Source: an uncultured Rhizobiaceae group bacterium
Lineage (GTDB): Bacteria > Pseudomonadota > Alphaproteobacteria > Rhizobiales > Rhizobiaceae
Direction of reading: 5' to 3'
DNA length: 34,394 nt
Assembly: GCA_938030595.1 (NCBI GenBank)
Contig: CALHIB010000014.1
Coordinates: 1-34,394, forward strand
Below the pieces are notes generated by a model. That model saw only the letters and a list, made by a program, of their open reading frames with translations, searched no databases and was not told the DNA's origin. The translations under genes and the position numbers were made by a program. This document shows positions 1 through 7,220 of this stretch, one piece after another. The stretch's first letter is position 1. Every line of letters starts with the position of its first letter.

Positions 1-1
1 T

Positions 2-562
2 GCGTCAGTGCCTTTGTATGAACTGTTCTGTCAGGTTACCGGTTATGGTGGTACCACCCAGCAGGTTGATGCAGAAGCTGCTGCGGGCGTTGGTGTGATT
101 GACCGTGATATAAACGTGCGTTTTGATGCCAATACCGCGTCAGTTCTAAATTGGGATTTCGCTCCGGAAAAACGTCAGGTTACCCTTAAAATGGGTGAAC
201 AGATGATCATCAATTATGTAGCCAAAAACCTGTCTGACAAACCTATTGTCGGGATGGCGTCTTTCAACGTAACGCCACAAGCAGCAGGCGTCTTTTTCCA
301 CAAGATCGAATGTTTCTGTTTTACCGATACATACATCGAACCAGGTGGCATACTAAATATGCCAGTTACCTTTTATATTGATCCGGAAATGGATCAGGAA
401 AAGGCAATGAAGGCACTTAATACTATTACCCTTTCATACACTTTTTACGAGAGTGAAACTTCACCGGAAGAAGCGTTGGAAGAACTAAATCTTGAAAGAG
501 CTATTGAAGCTGAAATAAAAGCTGAAGAAGCGTCTATTCAAACCAATAATGAGAAGATATAA
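2..562 (+). CDS. ctaG: Cytochrome c oxidase assembly protein CtaG/Cox11 (5' partial)
   Basis: Copper chaperone that delivers Cu to the CuB site of subunit I of aa3-type cytochrome oxidase. It is anchored in the inner membrane with its copper domain in the periplasm. The gene runs off the left edge: the reading frame is open from base 2, and the conserved Val-Pro-Leu-Tyr-x-Leu-Phe-Cys segment that follows the missing N-terminal membrane anchor is present. The family's copper-binding CFCF motif sits in IECFCFTDTYIEPG, near bases 304-345. The C-terminal tail after the beta-sandwich is acidic and Glu/Ala-rich, and somewhat longer than the core fold needs. It lies 43 bp upstream of ctaE on the same strand, the standard assembly-factor/COX III arrangement of alphaproteobacteria. 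The family call is secure; the true start lies outside the window. Confidence 0.95.
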   Translation, partial: ASVPLYELFCQVTGYGGTTQQVDAEAAAGVGVIDRDINVRFDANTASVLNWDFAPEKRQVTLKMGEQMIINYVAKNLSDKPIVGMASFNVTPQAAGVFFHKIECFCFTDTYIEPGGILNMPVTFYIDPEMDQEKAMKALNTITLSYTFYESETSPEEALEELNLERAIEAEIKAEEASIQTNNEKI

Positions 563-605
563 CCAAGAAAAGTCCGTATAACGGATTCGAATTCAGGAGC
601 ATAAA

Positions 606-1490
606 ATGGCTGACGGTCATAACGTAAATCACGATTATCACATCATCGATCCTAGCCCATGGCCACTATTTGGCTCAATTGGTGGCTTGGTAACTGCAAT
701 TGGCGCTATTGCCTGGATGCGTTCTCTGGCAGAAGGCGAATTTGTCATTGCTGGCGCTAATTTGGCAGCTGCGGGACCTTGGATTTTCTATGTTGGCATC
801 GCACTTGTTCTTTATACGATGTATGCATGGTGGGCTGATACCGTTAAGGAAAGCCATCAAGGCCATCACACAAAGGTTGTATCTCTGCACCTTCGCTACG
901 GCATGCTATTATTCATCGCGTCAGAAGTGATGTTCTTTGTTGCCTGGTTCTGGGCATTTTTTGATGCAAGTTTGTTCCCAGGAGAAGCAGCTCAATATGC
1001 GCGTGTAGAGCATACAGGCGGTATTTGGCCTCCACAGGGTATTGAAGTTCTTGATCCTTGGCACTTACCTCTATTTAACACGGTTATCCTGCTTTTATCA
1101 GGTACAACGGTTACTTGGGCGCACCATGCGTTGATTGAAAACGATCGCAAAACGCTTAAGTGGATGTTATTCATCACTGTCGCTTTAGGCATCTTCTTTA
1201 GCTATGTTCAAGCTTATGAATACCAACACGCACCATTCACATTCTCAGAATCAATTTATGGTGCAACTTTCTTTATGGCGACTGGCTTCCACGGCTTCCA
1301 CGTATTGGTCGGTACGATCTTTCTTGCTGTATGTCTGTTCCGTGCAATGGCTGGCCACTTCACACCAGAAAAGCATTTTGGCTTTGAAGCAGCTGCTTGG
1401 TACTGGCACTTTGTTGATGTTGTTTGGTTGTTCTTGTTCTGTGCAATTTATGTATGGGCAAGCGCGGGCGCTACAATTGCAGCACACTAG
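606..1490 (+). CDS. ctaE: Cytochrome c oxidase subunit III (CtaE/CoxC)
   Basis: Subunit III of the aa3 haem-copper oxidase, an integral inner-membrane protein that stabilises subunit I and its oxygen and proton pathways. The 294-residue product has about seven hydrophobic segments and the expected family signatures: an N-terminal His-rich [11 protein letters not shown] start, the [14 protein letters not shown] helix, [14 protein letters not shown] and the C-terminal [14 protein letters not shown] helix. An AGGAG ribosome binding site lies 7-8 bases before the ATG. It follows ctaG by 43 bp, so the two are probably co-transcribed, and a strong intrinsic terminator starts 20 bp after the stop. 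Length and motifs match a complete, normal gene. Confidence 0.97.
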   Translation: MADGHNVNHDYHIIDPSPWPLFGSIGGLVTAIGAIAWMRSLAEGEFVIAGANLAAAGPWIFYVGIALVLYTMYAWWADTVKESHQGHHTKVVSLHLRYGMLLFIASEVMFFVAWFWAFFDASLFPGEAAQYARVEHTGGIWPPQGIEVLDPWHLPLFNTVILLLSGTTVTWAHHALIENDRKTLKWMLFITVALGIFFSYVQAYEYQHAPFTFSESIYGATFFMATGFHGFHVLVGTIFLAVCLFRAMAGHFTPEKHFGFEAAAWYWHFVDVVWLFLFCAIYVWASAGATIAAH

Positions 1491-1510
1491 AAACTGCATA
1501 TAAATTCATA

Positions 1511-1543
1511 AAAAAGGCGGTCACATTGGCCGCCTTTTTCATT
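1511..1543 (+). terminator. Rho-independent terminator after ctaE
   Basis: A perfect 10-bp inverted repeat, AAAAAGGCGG (1511-1520) and CCGCCTTTTT (1530-1539), encloses a 9-base loop; the 3' arm itself provides the T-run. It closes the cytochrome oxidase transcript. The next gene's ATG lies only 16 bases downstream at 1556, so there is no room for a promoter between them. The A-run before the stem could also let it work on the opposite strand. Confidence 0.9.
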
Positions 1544-1555
1544 TATAAGAAACAT

Positions 1556-1960
1556 ATGGCACATACAAAGAAAACAGATGATCAAGCGGTTTACCTAGAA
1601 CCCACGCCTTCGCAAGTGGGGTTGCGTGGGTGTTGCCCTCGATGTGGCCAAGGAAAGCTCTTTGCTAGTATTCTAAAGCCAGCAAAAACCTGTATGAATT
1701 GCGATCTTGATTTTGAATTCATTGATTCAGGGGATGGGCCTGCAGTCTTTGTAATTTTAATCATTGGATTTTTGGTAACGGCCATGGCGATGGCTCTGCA
1801 AAGCTCATATGCACCACCTATATGGGTACATATGCTCTTATGGATACCCATGATTATCATACTTTCAACCTGGGGATTGCAATTTGCCAAGGGCATTATG
1901 ATTGCACTTCAATATAAAACCAAAGCAGAGCAGGGTGCTCTTGATAGTTTGGGCAAATAA
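1556..1960 (+). CDS. DUF983 family protein
   Basis: Small membrane protein of the DUF983 family, found beside cytochrome oxidase assembly genes in alphaproteobacteria; its biochemical role is not established. The 134-residue product has an N-terminal zinc-ribbon-like segment with paired cysteines (GCCPRCGQGKLF, then CMNCDLDFEF), followed by two membrane helices around residues 60-80 and 85-110. I chose the ATG at 1556 over upstream in-frame starts because those would run through the terminator and into the end of ctaE. The ribosome binding site is weak (AAGAAAC). It is separated by 1 bp from surf1, indicating co-transcription and probably translational coupling. The cysteine knuckles suggest metal binding, which would suit an oxidase-linked role, but that is inference. 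Confidence 0.9.
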   Translation: MAHTKKTDDQAVYLEPTPSQVGLRGCCPRCGQGKLFASILKPAKTCMNCDLDFEFIDSGDGPAVFVILIIGFLVTAMAMALQSSYAPPIWVHMLLWIPMIIILSTWGLQFAKGIMIALQYKTKAEQGALDSLGK

Positions 1961-1961
1961 T

Positions 1962-2690
1962 ATGAGATTATCAACGGTTGCTATTCTTGTTGCGATGATT
2001 GTCGGTATCGCTATTCTATGTGCGCTTGGAACTTGGCAGGTTAAGCGGCTTTATTGGAAGGAAGCACTGATTGAAGAAGTTGAGCAACGTACTGCTCTTG
2101 AACCAATAGACATTGATGCATTCCTGCAAGCTGACATACCAAAAACTGAATGGCCATACCGACCTGTCACAACACAAGGGGTGTACGATCACGCCAATGA
2201 AGTGTATTTTTTCACAACAAGCATTGAAGGGCGCTCTGGATGGAACGTCCACACGCCTATGTTGCTTGATAGTGGGAAATATCTAATCGTAAATCGCGGA
2301 TTTGTTCCTTACGATATGCGGGATAAATCACTAAGGCAAAAAGGCCTAGTTACACAAAAGCAATCTGTTAAAGGTTTGCTGCGTGTTCCAGAGACCGAGA
2401 AACCTAATGGTTGGTTTCCGGAAAACAATCCGGCTGAGCGTGAACTTTACTGGCGTGACTTAAATGCATTTATCAGTTTGATGGGTGGCGATGAGAAGCG
2501 TGAGTTTCTTCCATTTTTTGTGGATGCAGATAATGCACCAGTTCCAGGCGATTTGCCAAAAGGGGGCACAACAATCATTGCTTTTTCAAATAGCCATCTG
2601 CAATATGCCGTTACATGGTACGGCTTGGCACTGGCTTTGCTTGGGGTAGGGAGTTACTTCTTATATTCACGTCGCCAAAACAATAATTGA
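1962..2690 (+). CDS. surf1: SURF1 family cytochrome oxidase assembly protein
   Basis: SURF1 (Shy1-like) factor helping insert haem a into subunit I of cytochrome c oxidase; an inner-membrane protein with a large periplasmic domain. The 242-residue product shows the family architecture: an N-terminal membrane helix (about residues 5-25) running into the LGTWQVKRLYWKEALI signature, a central soluble domain with LIVNRGFVP, and a C-terminal helix preceded by the conserved SNSHLQYAVTWYGLAL stretch. The ATG at 1962 directly follows the DUF983 stop; longer in-frame starts would lie inside DUF983 and add no family sequence. It sits six bases before ispH, so it belongs to the DUF983-surf1-ispH-thrB-rnhA run. 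Confidence 0.94.
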   Translation: MRLSTVAILVAMIVGIAILCALGTWQVKRLYWKEALIEEVEQRTALEPIDIDAFLQADIPKTEWPYRPVTTQGVYDHANEVYFFTTSIEGRSGWNVHTPMLLDSGKYLIVNRGFVPYDMRDKSLRQKGLVTQKQSVKGLLRVPETEKPNGWFPENNPAERELYWRDLNAFISLMGGDEKREFLPFFVDADNAPVPGDLPKGGTTIIAFSNSHLQYAVTWYGLALALLGVGSYFLYSRRQNNN

Positions 2691-2696
2691 GTTAAC

Positions 2697-3695
2697 ATGA
2701 CTGATACAAAACAAAAACTGGAATTAAGATTGTGCGGTCCGCGTGGATTTTGCGCAGGTGTAGATCGCGCAATCCAAATGGTTGTGCTGGCACTCAAAAA
2801 ATATGGCGCCCCTGTTTATGTTCGCCATGAGATTGTTCACAACCGATATGTCGTTGAAGGACTTGAACAACAAGGCGCTATTTTTGTCAAAGAACTGGAT
2901 GAAATTCCTGAAACAAAACAGCCTGTTATTTTTTCTGCTCACGGTGTGCCGCGCTCGGTTCCTGAAAATGCAGAAAGCTTAAATCTGCATTATCTGGATG
3001 CAACATGTCCCCTGGTTTCAAAAGTACATAAACAAGCCATTAGACATATCAGACAGGGGCGTCACGTGCTTTTGATTGGTCACTCAGGACACCCGGAAGT
3101 CATTGGCACAATGGGGCAGGTTGAACCTTCTGAAATGACTTTAATCGAGAATATTTCACAAGCTGAAACTTATGACCCCAAAGATGCAGATGCCTTGGGT
3201 TATGTGACCCAAACAACTCTATCGGTCGATGATACTGCTGAAGTGATTAATGCGCTTACAAAGCGGTTCCCTAACTTGCAAGCACCAGCTGCTGAATCGA
3301 TTTGTTATGCAACAACCAATCGTCAGGAAGTGGTCAAGCTTGCAGCTAAAGGGGCTGATCATTTTTTAATTGTGGGGGCTCCCAATTCATCTAATTCGAA
3401 GCGCTTGGTCGAAGTCGCAACACGGGCTGGCGCCAAGAATTCTATTCTAGTTCAAAAGGCAGCAGATATTCCCTGGGATGAAATTGAAGGTGCAAAAGCC
3501 GTGGGGTTATCAGCAGGTGCTTCTGCTCCGGAAATTCTGGTCAACGAAATTATCGAAGCATTCCGTGAGCGGTTTGATATGTCGCTAAACCTTGTTGAGA
3601 CGGTCAAGGAAGATGAAGAGTTCTTGGTTGCTCGAGATCTTCGCGACACTGAACTTACGGTTCAGGACATGGCTTTTGTGAATGGTGCAGAATAA
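2697..3695 (+). CDS. ispH: 4-hydroxy-3-methylbut-2-enyl diphosphate reductase (IspH/LytB)
   Basis: Last enzyme of the non-mevalonate (MEP) isoprenoid pathway; a cytosolic iron-sulfur reductase converting HMBPP to IPP and DMAPP. The 332-residue product has the three cluster cysteines in their family contexts: GFCAGVDRA (Cys19), DATCPLVSKVH (Cys104) and ESICYATTNRQ (Cys203). It also has the substrate-binding AHGVPRSV, GHSGHPEV and TQTTLSVDDT segments. Length is normal for the family. It starts six bases after surf1 and ends two bases before thrB, so it is transcribed inside that run. ispH followed by thrB and rnhA is an arrangement I recall from other alphaproteobacteria. Confidence 0.97.
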   Translation: MTDTKQKLELRLCGPRGFCAGVDRAIQMVVLALKKYGAPVYVRHEIVHNRYVVEGLEQQGAIFVKELDEIPETKQPVIFSAHGVPRSVPENAESLNLHYLDATCPLVSKVHKQAIRHIRQGRHVLLIGHSGHPEVIGTMGQVEPSEMTLIENISQAETYDPKDADALGYVTQTTLSVDDTAEVINALTKRFPNLQAPAAESICYATTNRQEVVKLAAKGADHFLIVGAPNSSNSKRLVEVATRAGAKNSILVQKAADIPWDEIEGAKAVGLSAGASAPEILVNEIIEAFRERFDMSLNLVETVKEDEEFLVARDLRDTELTVQDMAFVNGAE

Positions 3696-3697
3696 GA

Positions 3698-4663
3698 ATG
3701 GCCGTTTATACAGAAATTCCGGATGCTGAATTAATAGAGTATCTAAAGCAATATGATATTGGCGAACTACATTCATTAAAAGGCATTGCTGAGGGTGTCG
3801 AAAATTCCAATTACCTTCTTGCAACTGATGCAGGAATGCACATTCTAACGCTCTATGAAAAACGCGTGAATGTGGATGATCTTCCATTTTTTTTGGGTCT
3901 AATGGAGCACCTTGCCAAAAATGGTCTTGAATGCCCGCAGCCGATATTACTAAAAACTGGCGAGCAATTATCAAAGCTTGCAGGCAGACCCTCCGCGATC
4001 ATTAGTTATTTGGATGGTAATTCCGTTCGCAGACCCTCCAATTCTCATTGCCGCCAATTGGGTGAAGCCCTGGCACAGATGCATCTTGCTGGCGAGGGCT
4101 TTGAGATTGAGCGCCCAAATGCGCTTACAGTAGAAAATTGGCGACCCTTGTACGAAATGTCAGGCAAGGGCACCAATACTGTTGCAGAAGGCCTTTCAAA
4201 GCTTATAGAAGATGAATTAACACATCTTGAGGAAAATTGGCCTCAAGATCTTAAGACTGGTATTATTCATGCCGATTTATTCCCTGACAACGTATTTTTC
4301 CTCAAGGATAAATTGTCTGGTATTATAGACTTCTATTTCGCCTGCAATGATGTACTTGCCTATGACATTGCGATTTGCATCAATGCTTGGTGCTTTGAAG
4401 CAGATCATTCGTTTAATGTGACAAAAGCTCAGGCGATGTTGAAAGGATATAATTCAATGCGTGAAATGAGTGATGATGAGGTAGCTGCTTTACCAGTATT
4501 ATGTCGCGGTTCAGCGCTCCGGTTTTTGTTGACGCGTTTATACGATTGGCTGAATGTTCCTGAAGGCGCAATGGTTACGCCGAAAAATCCAGCTGAATAC
4601 ATTGCGAAATTAAAGTTCCATCAGTCGGTAAACAAGGCTTCAGAATACGGAGCATCTGTTTAA
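3698..4663 (+). CDS. thrB: Homoserine kinase ThrB (APH-fold type)
   Basis: Phosphorylates homoserine to O-phosphohomoserine, the step before threonine synthase. This 321-residue protein belongs to the aminoglycoside-phosphotransferase-fold homoserine kinases of alphaproteobacteria and pseudomonads, not the GHMP family of E. coli ThrB. Visible signatures are the N-terminal [13 protein letters not shown] loop, the catalytic [14 protein letters not shown] segment (HxDx4N) and the metal-binding [11 protein letters not shown]. Its ATG comes two bases after the ispH stop, and its TAA shares a base with the rnhA ATG, so translation is probably coupled on both sides. thrC, the next pathway enzyme, is about 8 kb away on the minus strand, so threonine genes are near each other but not in one operon. 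Confidence 0.95.
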   Translation: MAVYTEIPDAELIEYLKQYDIGELHSLKGIAEGVENSNYLLATDAGMHILTLYEKRVNVDDLPFFLGLMEHLAKNGLECPQPILLKTGEQLSKLAGRPSAIISYLDGNSVRRPSNSHCRQLGEALAQMHLAGEGFEIERPNALTVENWRPLYEMSGKGTNTVAEGLSKLIEDELTHLEENWPQDLKTGIIHADLFPDNVFFLKDKLSGIIDFYFACNDVLAYDIAICINAWCFEADHSFNVTKAQAMLKGYNSMREMSDDEVAALPVLCRGSALRFLLTRLYDWLNVPEGAMVTPKNPAEYIAKLKFHQSVNKASEYGASV

Positions 4664-5097
4664 TGAACACTGTAGAGATTTGGACGGATGGTGCTTGTTC
4701 AGGTAATCCAGGCCCAGGTGGTTGGGGCGCGCTATTGCGTCATGGGGATAAAGAAAAAGAACTCTTTGGCGGCCAAGCAGATACAACAAATAATCAAATG
4801 GAACTTATGGCAGCAATTGAAGCTCTCAATGCGCTTAAAAAACCCTGTACAGTAGAGCTGACCACGGATAGCCAATATGTAAAAGGCGGTATGACGGGTT
4901 GGATTTTTGGTTGGAAGAAAAACGGCTGGAAAACTGCCAATAAAAAACCTGTAAAAAACGTTGAACTTTGGCAAGCTTTGGATGAAGCAGTATCACGCCA
5001 TAAGGTGAACTGGCATTGGATTAAAGGCCATGCAGGCCATGCCGAAAATGAAAAGGCGGACGAACTCGCCCGCCGTGGTATGGAAGATTATAAGTAG
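4663..5097 (+). CDS. rnhA: Ribonuclease HI
   Basis: Degrades the RNA strand of RNA:DNA hybrids, in R-loop removal and primer clearance. The 144-residue protein has all catalytic carboxylates at almost the numbering of the E. coli enzyme: Asp9 in [16 protein letters not shown], Glu47 in NQMELMAA, Asp69 in TTDSQYV and Asp133 in [10 protein letters not shown], plus the KGHAGH loop. The basic handle ([17 protein letters not shown]) is present. Its ATG overlaps the thrB stop codon by one base. It is the last gene of its run and ends one base before the convergent peroxiredoxin gene, with no terminator visible between them. Confidence 0.97.
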   Translation: MNTVEIWTDGACSGNPGPGGWGALLRHGDKEKELFGGQADTTNNQMELMAAIEALNALKKPCTVELTTDSQYVKGGMTGWIFGWKKNGWKTANKKPVKNVELWQALDEAVSRHKVNWHWIKGHAGHAENEKADELARRGMEDYK

Positions 5098-5098
5098 C

Positions 5099-5584
5099 TT
5101 AAAGAGCGCTTAGAATATTTTCAGCACTAGAAGCCGTGGCATTACTTGGAACATCATCTACATTTAATGCAGTGACCTTGCCATCATCCACAATCATTGC
5201 ATAGCGTAAAGAACGAGGGCCAAGACCGCGTTCTGTCAGATCCAATTCCATGCCGACGGCTTTCGTGAACGCACCACTGCCATCAGCAAGGAAAGTGATT
5301 GCATCATCGCAATTAGTTGCGGTTTGCCAGGCGTCCATGACGAAAACATCATTGATAGAAACCACGGCAATTTCATCGACCCCCTTAGCTTTTATTGCTT
5401 CAGAATTCTCAACAAACCCAGGAAGGTGATCATTATGGCACGTAGGTGTGAAGGCGCCTGGAACTGCAAAAAGAACAACTTTACGACCAGAAAATAAGTC
5501 GGCAGACTTCATTTCTTTAGGGCCTTCTTCAGCCATAACTGTGAATGGTGTATCAGGAATTGTATCGCCAATTGCAATTGTCAT
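5099..5584 (-). CDS. Peroxiredoxin, Prx5 type
   Basis: Thiol peroxidase of the AhpC/TSA superfamily, Prx5 subgroup, reducing hydrogen peroxide and organic peroxides in the cytosol. The 161-residue product carries the peroxidatic-cysteine motif VPGAFTPTCHNDHLPGF, with Cys49, and a second cysteine at 92 (TNCDDAI). The subgroup reads from the PGAFTPTC motif, the short length and the C-terminal GLGPRSLRYAMIVDDGKV segment. A GGAGA ribosome binding site lies 6-7 bases before the ATG. No fused glutaredoxin domain is present, so the electron donor (glutaredoxin or thioredoxin) cannot be decided here. Confidence 0.94.
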   Translation of the reverse strand: MTIAIGDTIPDTPFTVMAEEGPKEMKSADLFSGRKVVLFAVPGAFTPTCHNDHLPGFVENSEAIKAKGVDEIAVVSINDVFVMDAWQTATNCDDAITFLADGSGAFTKAVGMELDLTERGLGPRSLRYAMIVDDGKVTALNVDDVPSNATASSAENILSAL

Positions 5585-5642
5585 AAAATATCTCCAGAGT
5601 TTGAATTACTTAGATAGATATATAAGGCTTTGGCAGTCAACT

Positions 5643-6503
5643 TCAACGCAGTATTTCAATTCCAGATGTGCCTGTTACGATTGTATACCGAAGCTCATGC
5701 TTGAAAACGTGAGTGCCTTTTGGTGCTCTCGAAACATCAAGTTTAAAGGTCGCCGTATTTTCTTCCTGGGAGACCAGTTCTGCAGGTGTCAAATACCAAT
5801 CATGCGGACCTTCAACAAACATCGACGGTTTGCCAAAACTTTTTTTATGTTTGGTTTTAATGTAAATATCATTTTCATCAATTTGTTCGCGACTGATGAT
5901 TATGTCTTCTGCATCACGCACTTTCGGAACTGTAATCTTGGCAAATGAAACGGCCATAACGGCTTCAGGATCACTTTGCATCAGTTGGTTATTTTTGATC
6001 GTGAGTTGAGCTGTTGCCGGAATACATACTTCTGAACAAATACCAATCAGTAAATCCAGGTTAATCTCGGCACCCGTTGTCGCCAATAATTTGCCTTCAA
6101 AAGGAAACATAACCTTGTTTTTATAACCGGCGTAACTGCCATATTCCTGCGTGATTAAGCTGGGAGCAGGAAATTTTGTCTCGCCCGCCTCATAGGCCAA
6201 GGATTTGGAAAAATCAAAACGGGGTGGAATCCCAGAGCTGCCAGGATATCGCCAATAGGTTGACCATCCTTTTTTTAGTTTGATCTCCACGACGCCAGAT
6301 ATTTTATTTGTAGAAGGATCCAAGTCTGCCAAGAGTCTGACTTGCCCACCACCAAGATCATGCCATTGGCTTGAGGCCGCATTTGAAACGGTAAGTTGCA
6401 CAATAAACAAAACAACAAACGCGCCAAAAAAACTGGCCAAGCGTCGATAACAAGTCGCTGGATTTACACAGTTTGCAAAGATTGATTCCATAGTTCTGAT
6501 CAT
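5643..6503 (-). CDS. Periplasmic DsbD-alpha-like (thiol:disulfide interchange N-terminal domain) protein
   Basis: Exported single-domain protein resembling the N-terminal periplasmic domain of DsbD. After a signal peptide (hydrophobic stretch about residues 22-43, ending near SNAASS), it has the family's GWSTYWRYPGSSGIPP and GYKNKVMFPF segments and the conserved cysteine pair in GICSEVCIPA. Unlike full DsbD it has no membrane channel or C-terminal thioredoxin domain. It probably passes reducing power or works in thiol redox or cytochrome maturation, but its partner is not visible here. The start may be residue 1 or the Met at residue 5 (6491); both lie near a GGA element. It is divergent from yqgE, with a 123-bp shared upstream region. 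Confidence 0.85.
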   Translation of the reverse strand: MIRTMESIFANCVNPATCYRRLASFFGAFVVLFIVQLTVSNAASSQWHDLGGGQVRLLADLDPSTNKISGVVEIKLKKGWSTYWRYPGSSGIPPRFDFSKSLAYEAGETKFPAPSLITQEYGSYAGYKNKVMFPFEGKLLATTGAEINLDLLIGICSEVCIPATAQLTIKNNQLMQSDPEAVMAVSFAKITVPKVRDAEDIIISREQIDENDIYIKTKHKKSFGKPSMFVEGPHDWYLTPAELVSQEENTATFKLDVSRAPKGTHVFKHELRYTIVTGTSGIEILR

Positions 6504-6626
6504 TCCATAGCCATAATGTAAAATTTCACATTAATCGACTTACAATATGGTCGTTTATATCATATTTAGGTGAGTAGGCGGTGATTGAAAAATGACTAAG
6601 AATATGACTCTTGGAGAAACCTTGTA

Positions 6627-7217
6627 ATGACAGCGGGATCCTTTCCATCATTATGCGGGAAATTTCTCATTGCAATGCCTGGTATGGGTGATGCACGGTT
6701 CGAAAAAGCCGTGATTTATATCTGCGCCCATTCCGATGAAGGTGCGATGGGATTTATCATCAATCAGGTTTTGGATAATCCTAAAGTCCCTGATTTTTTA
6801 TGCCAGCTCGAAATTATAAACGAGAGTGAGCGTCATGCGCTATCACTGGATACTATGGACAAAAACATGCACTCTGGCGGACCAGTAGAGCCAGGTCGGG
6901 GATTTGTACTTCACTCACCAGATTATAAAAGTGAATCCACGGTTGAAGTAAAAGGAAATGTCCATTTAACAGCAACATTGGAAATATTAAGAGCAATCGC
7001 GATCGGGAACGGGCCAGAATTAAACATGATAGCATTGGGCTATTCAGGCTGGTCGGCAGGTCAACTGGAAGATGAAATTGTATCAAATGGTTGGCTGGTT
7101 GTAGATGCCGAGGATGGCATTATTTTTGATAAAAACAATAATACGAAATATTCCAGAAGTCTCAAACTATTGGGTGTTGATGAAGCGCTGTTGTCCAGTT
7201 CTTCCGGCCACGCTTAA
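6627..7217 (+). CDS. YqgE/AlgH family protein (DUF179)
   Basis: Conserved cytosolic protein of the YqgE/AlgH family, whose biochemical function is unsettled. The 196-residue sequence starts with the family signature LIAMPGMGDARFEKAVIYIC and AHSDEGAMGFIINQ. It continues with the SGGPVEPGRGFVLHS turn and the GYSGWSAGQLEDEI segment, and is of ordinary length. A GGAGA element precedes the ATG by about 9 bases. A GACTC (GANTC, the CcrM target) lies at 6606-6610, 17 bases before the start; one such site is expected by chance at this spacing. The gene is divergent from the DsbD-like gene and ends three bases before the convergent GGDEF/EAL gene. Confidence 0.93.
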   Translation: MTAGSFPSLCGKFLIAMPGMGDARFEKAVIYICAHSDEGAMGFIINQVLDNPKVPDFLCQLEIINESERHALSLDTMDKNMHSGGPVEPGRGFVLHSPDYKSESTVEVKGNVHLTATLEILRAIAIGNGPELNMIALGYSGWSAGQLEDEIVSNGWLVVDAEDGIIFDKNNNTKYSRSLKLLGVDEALLSSSSGHA

Positions 7218-7220
7218 TCT

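Noticed and set aside
1424-1555. Longer N-terminus for the DUF983 protein
   Set aside because: The extension runs through the ctaE coding end and the terminator hairpin, and adds no DUF983-like sequence.
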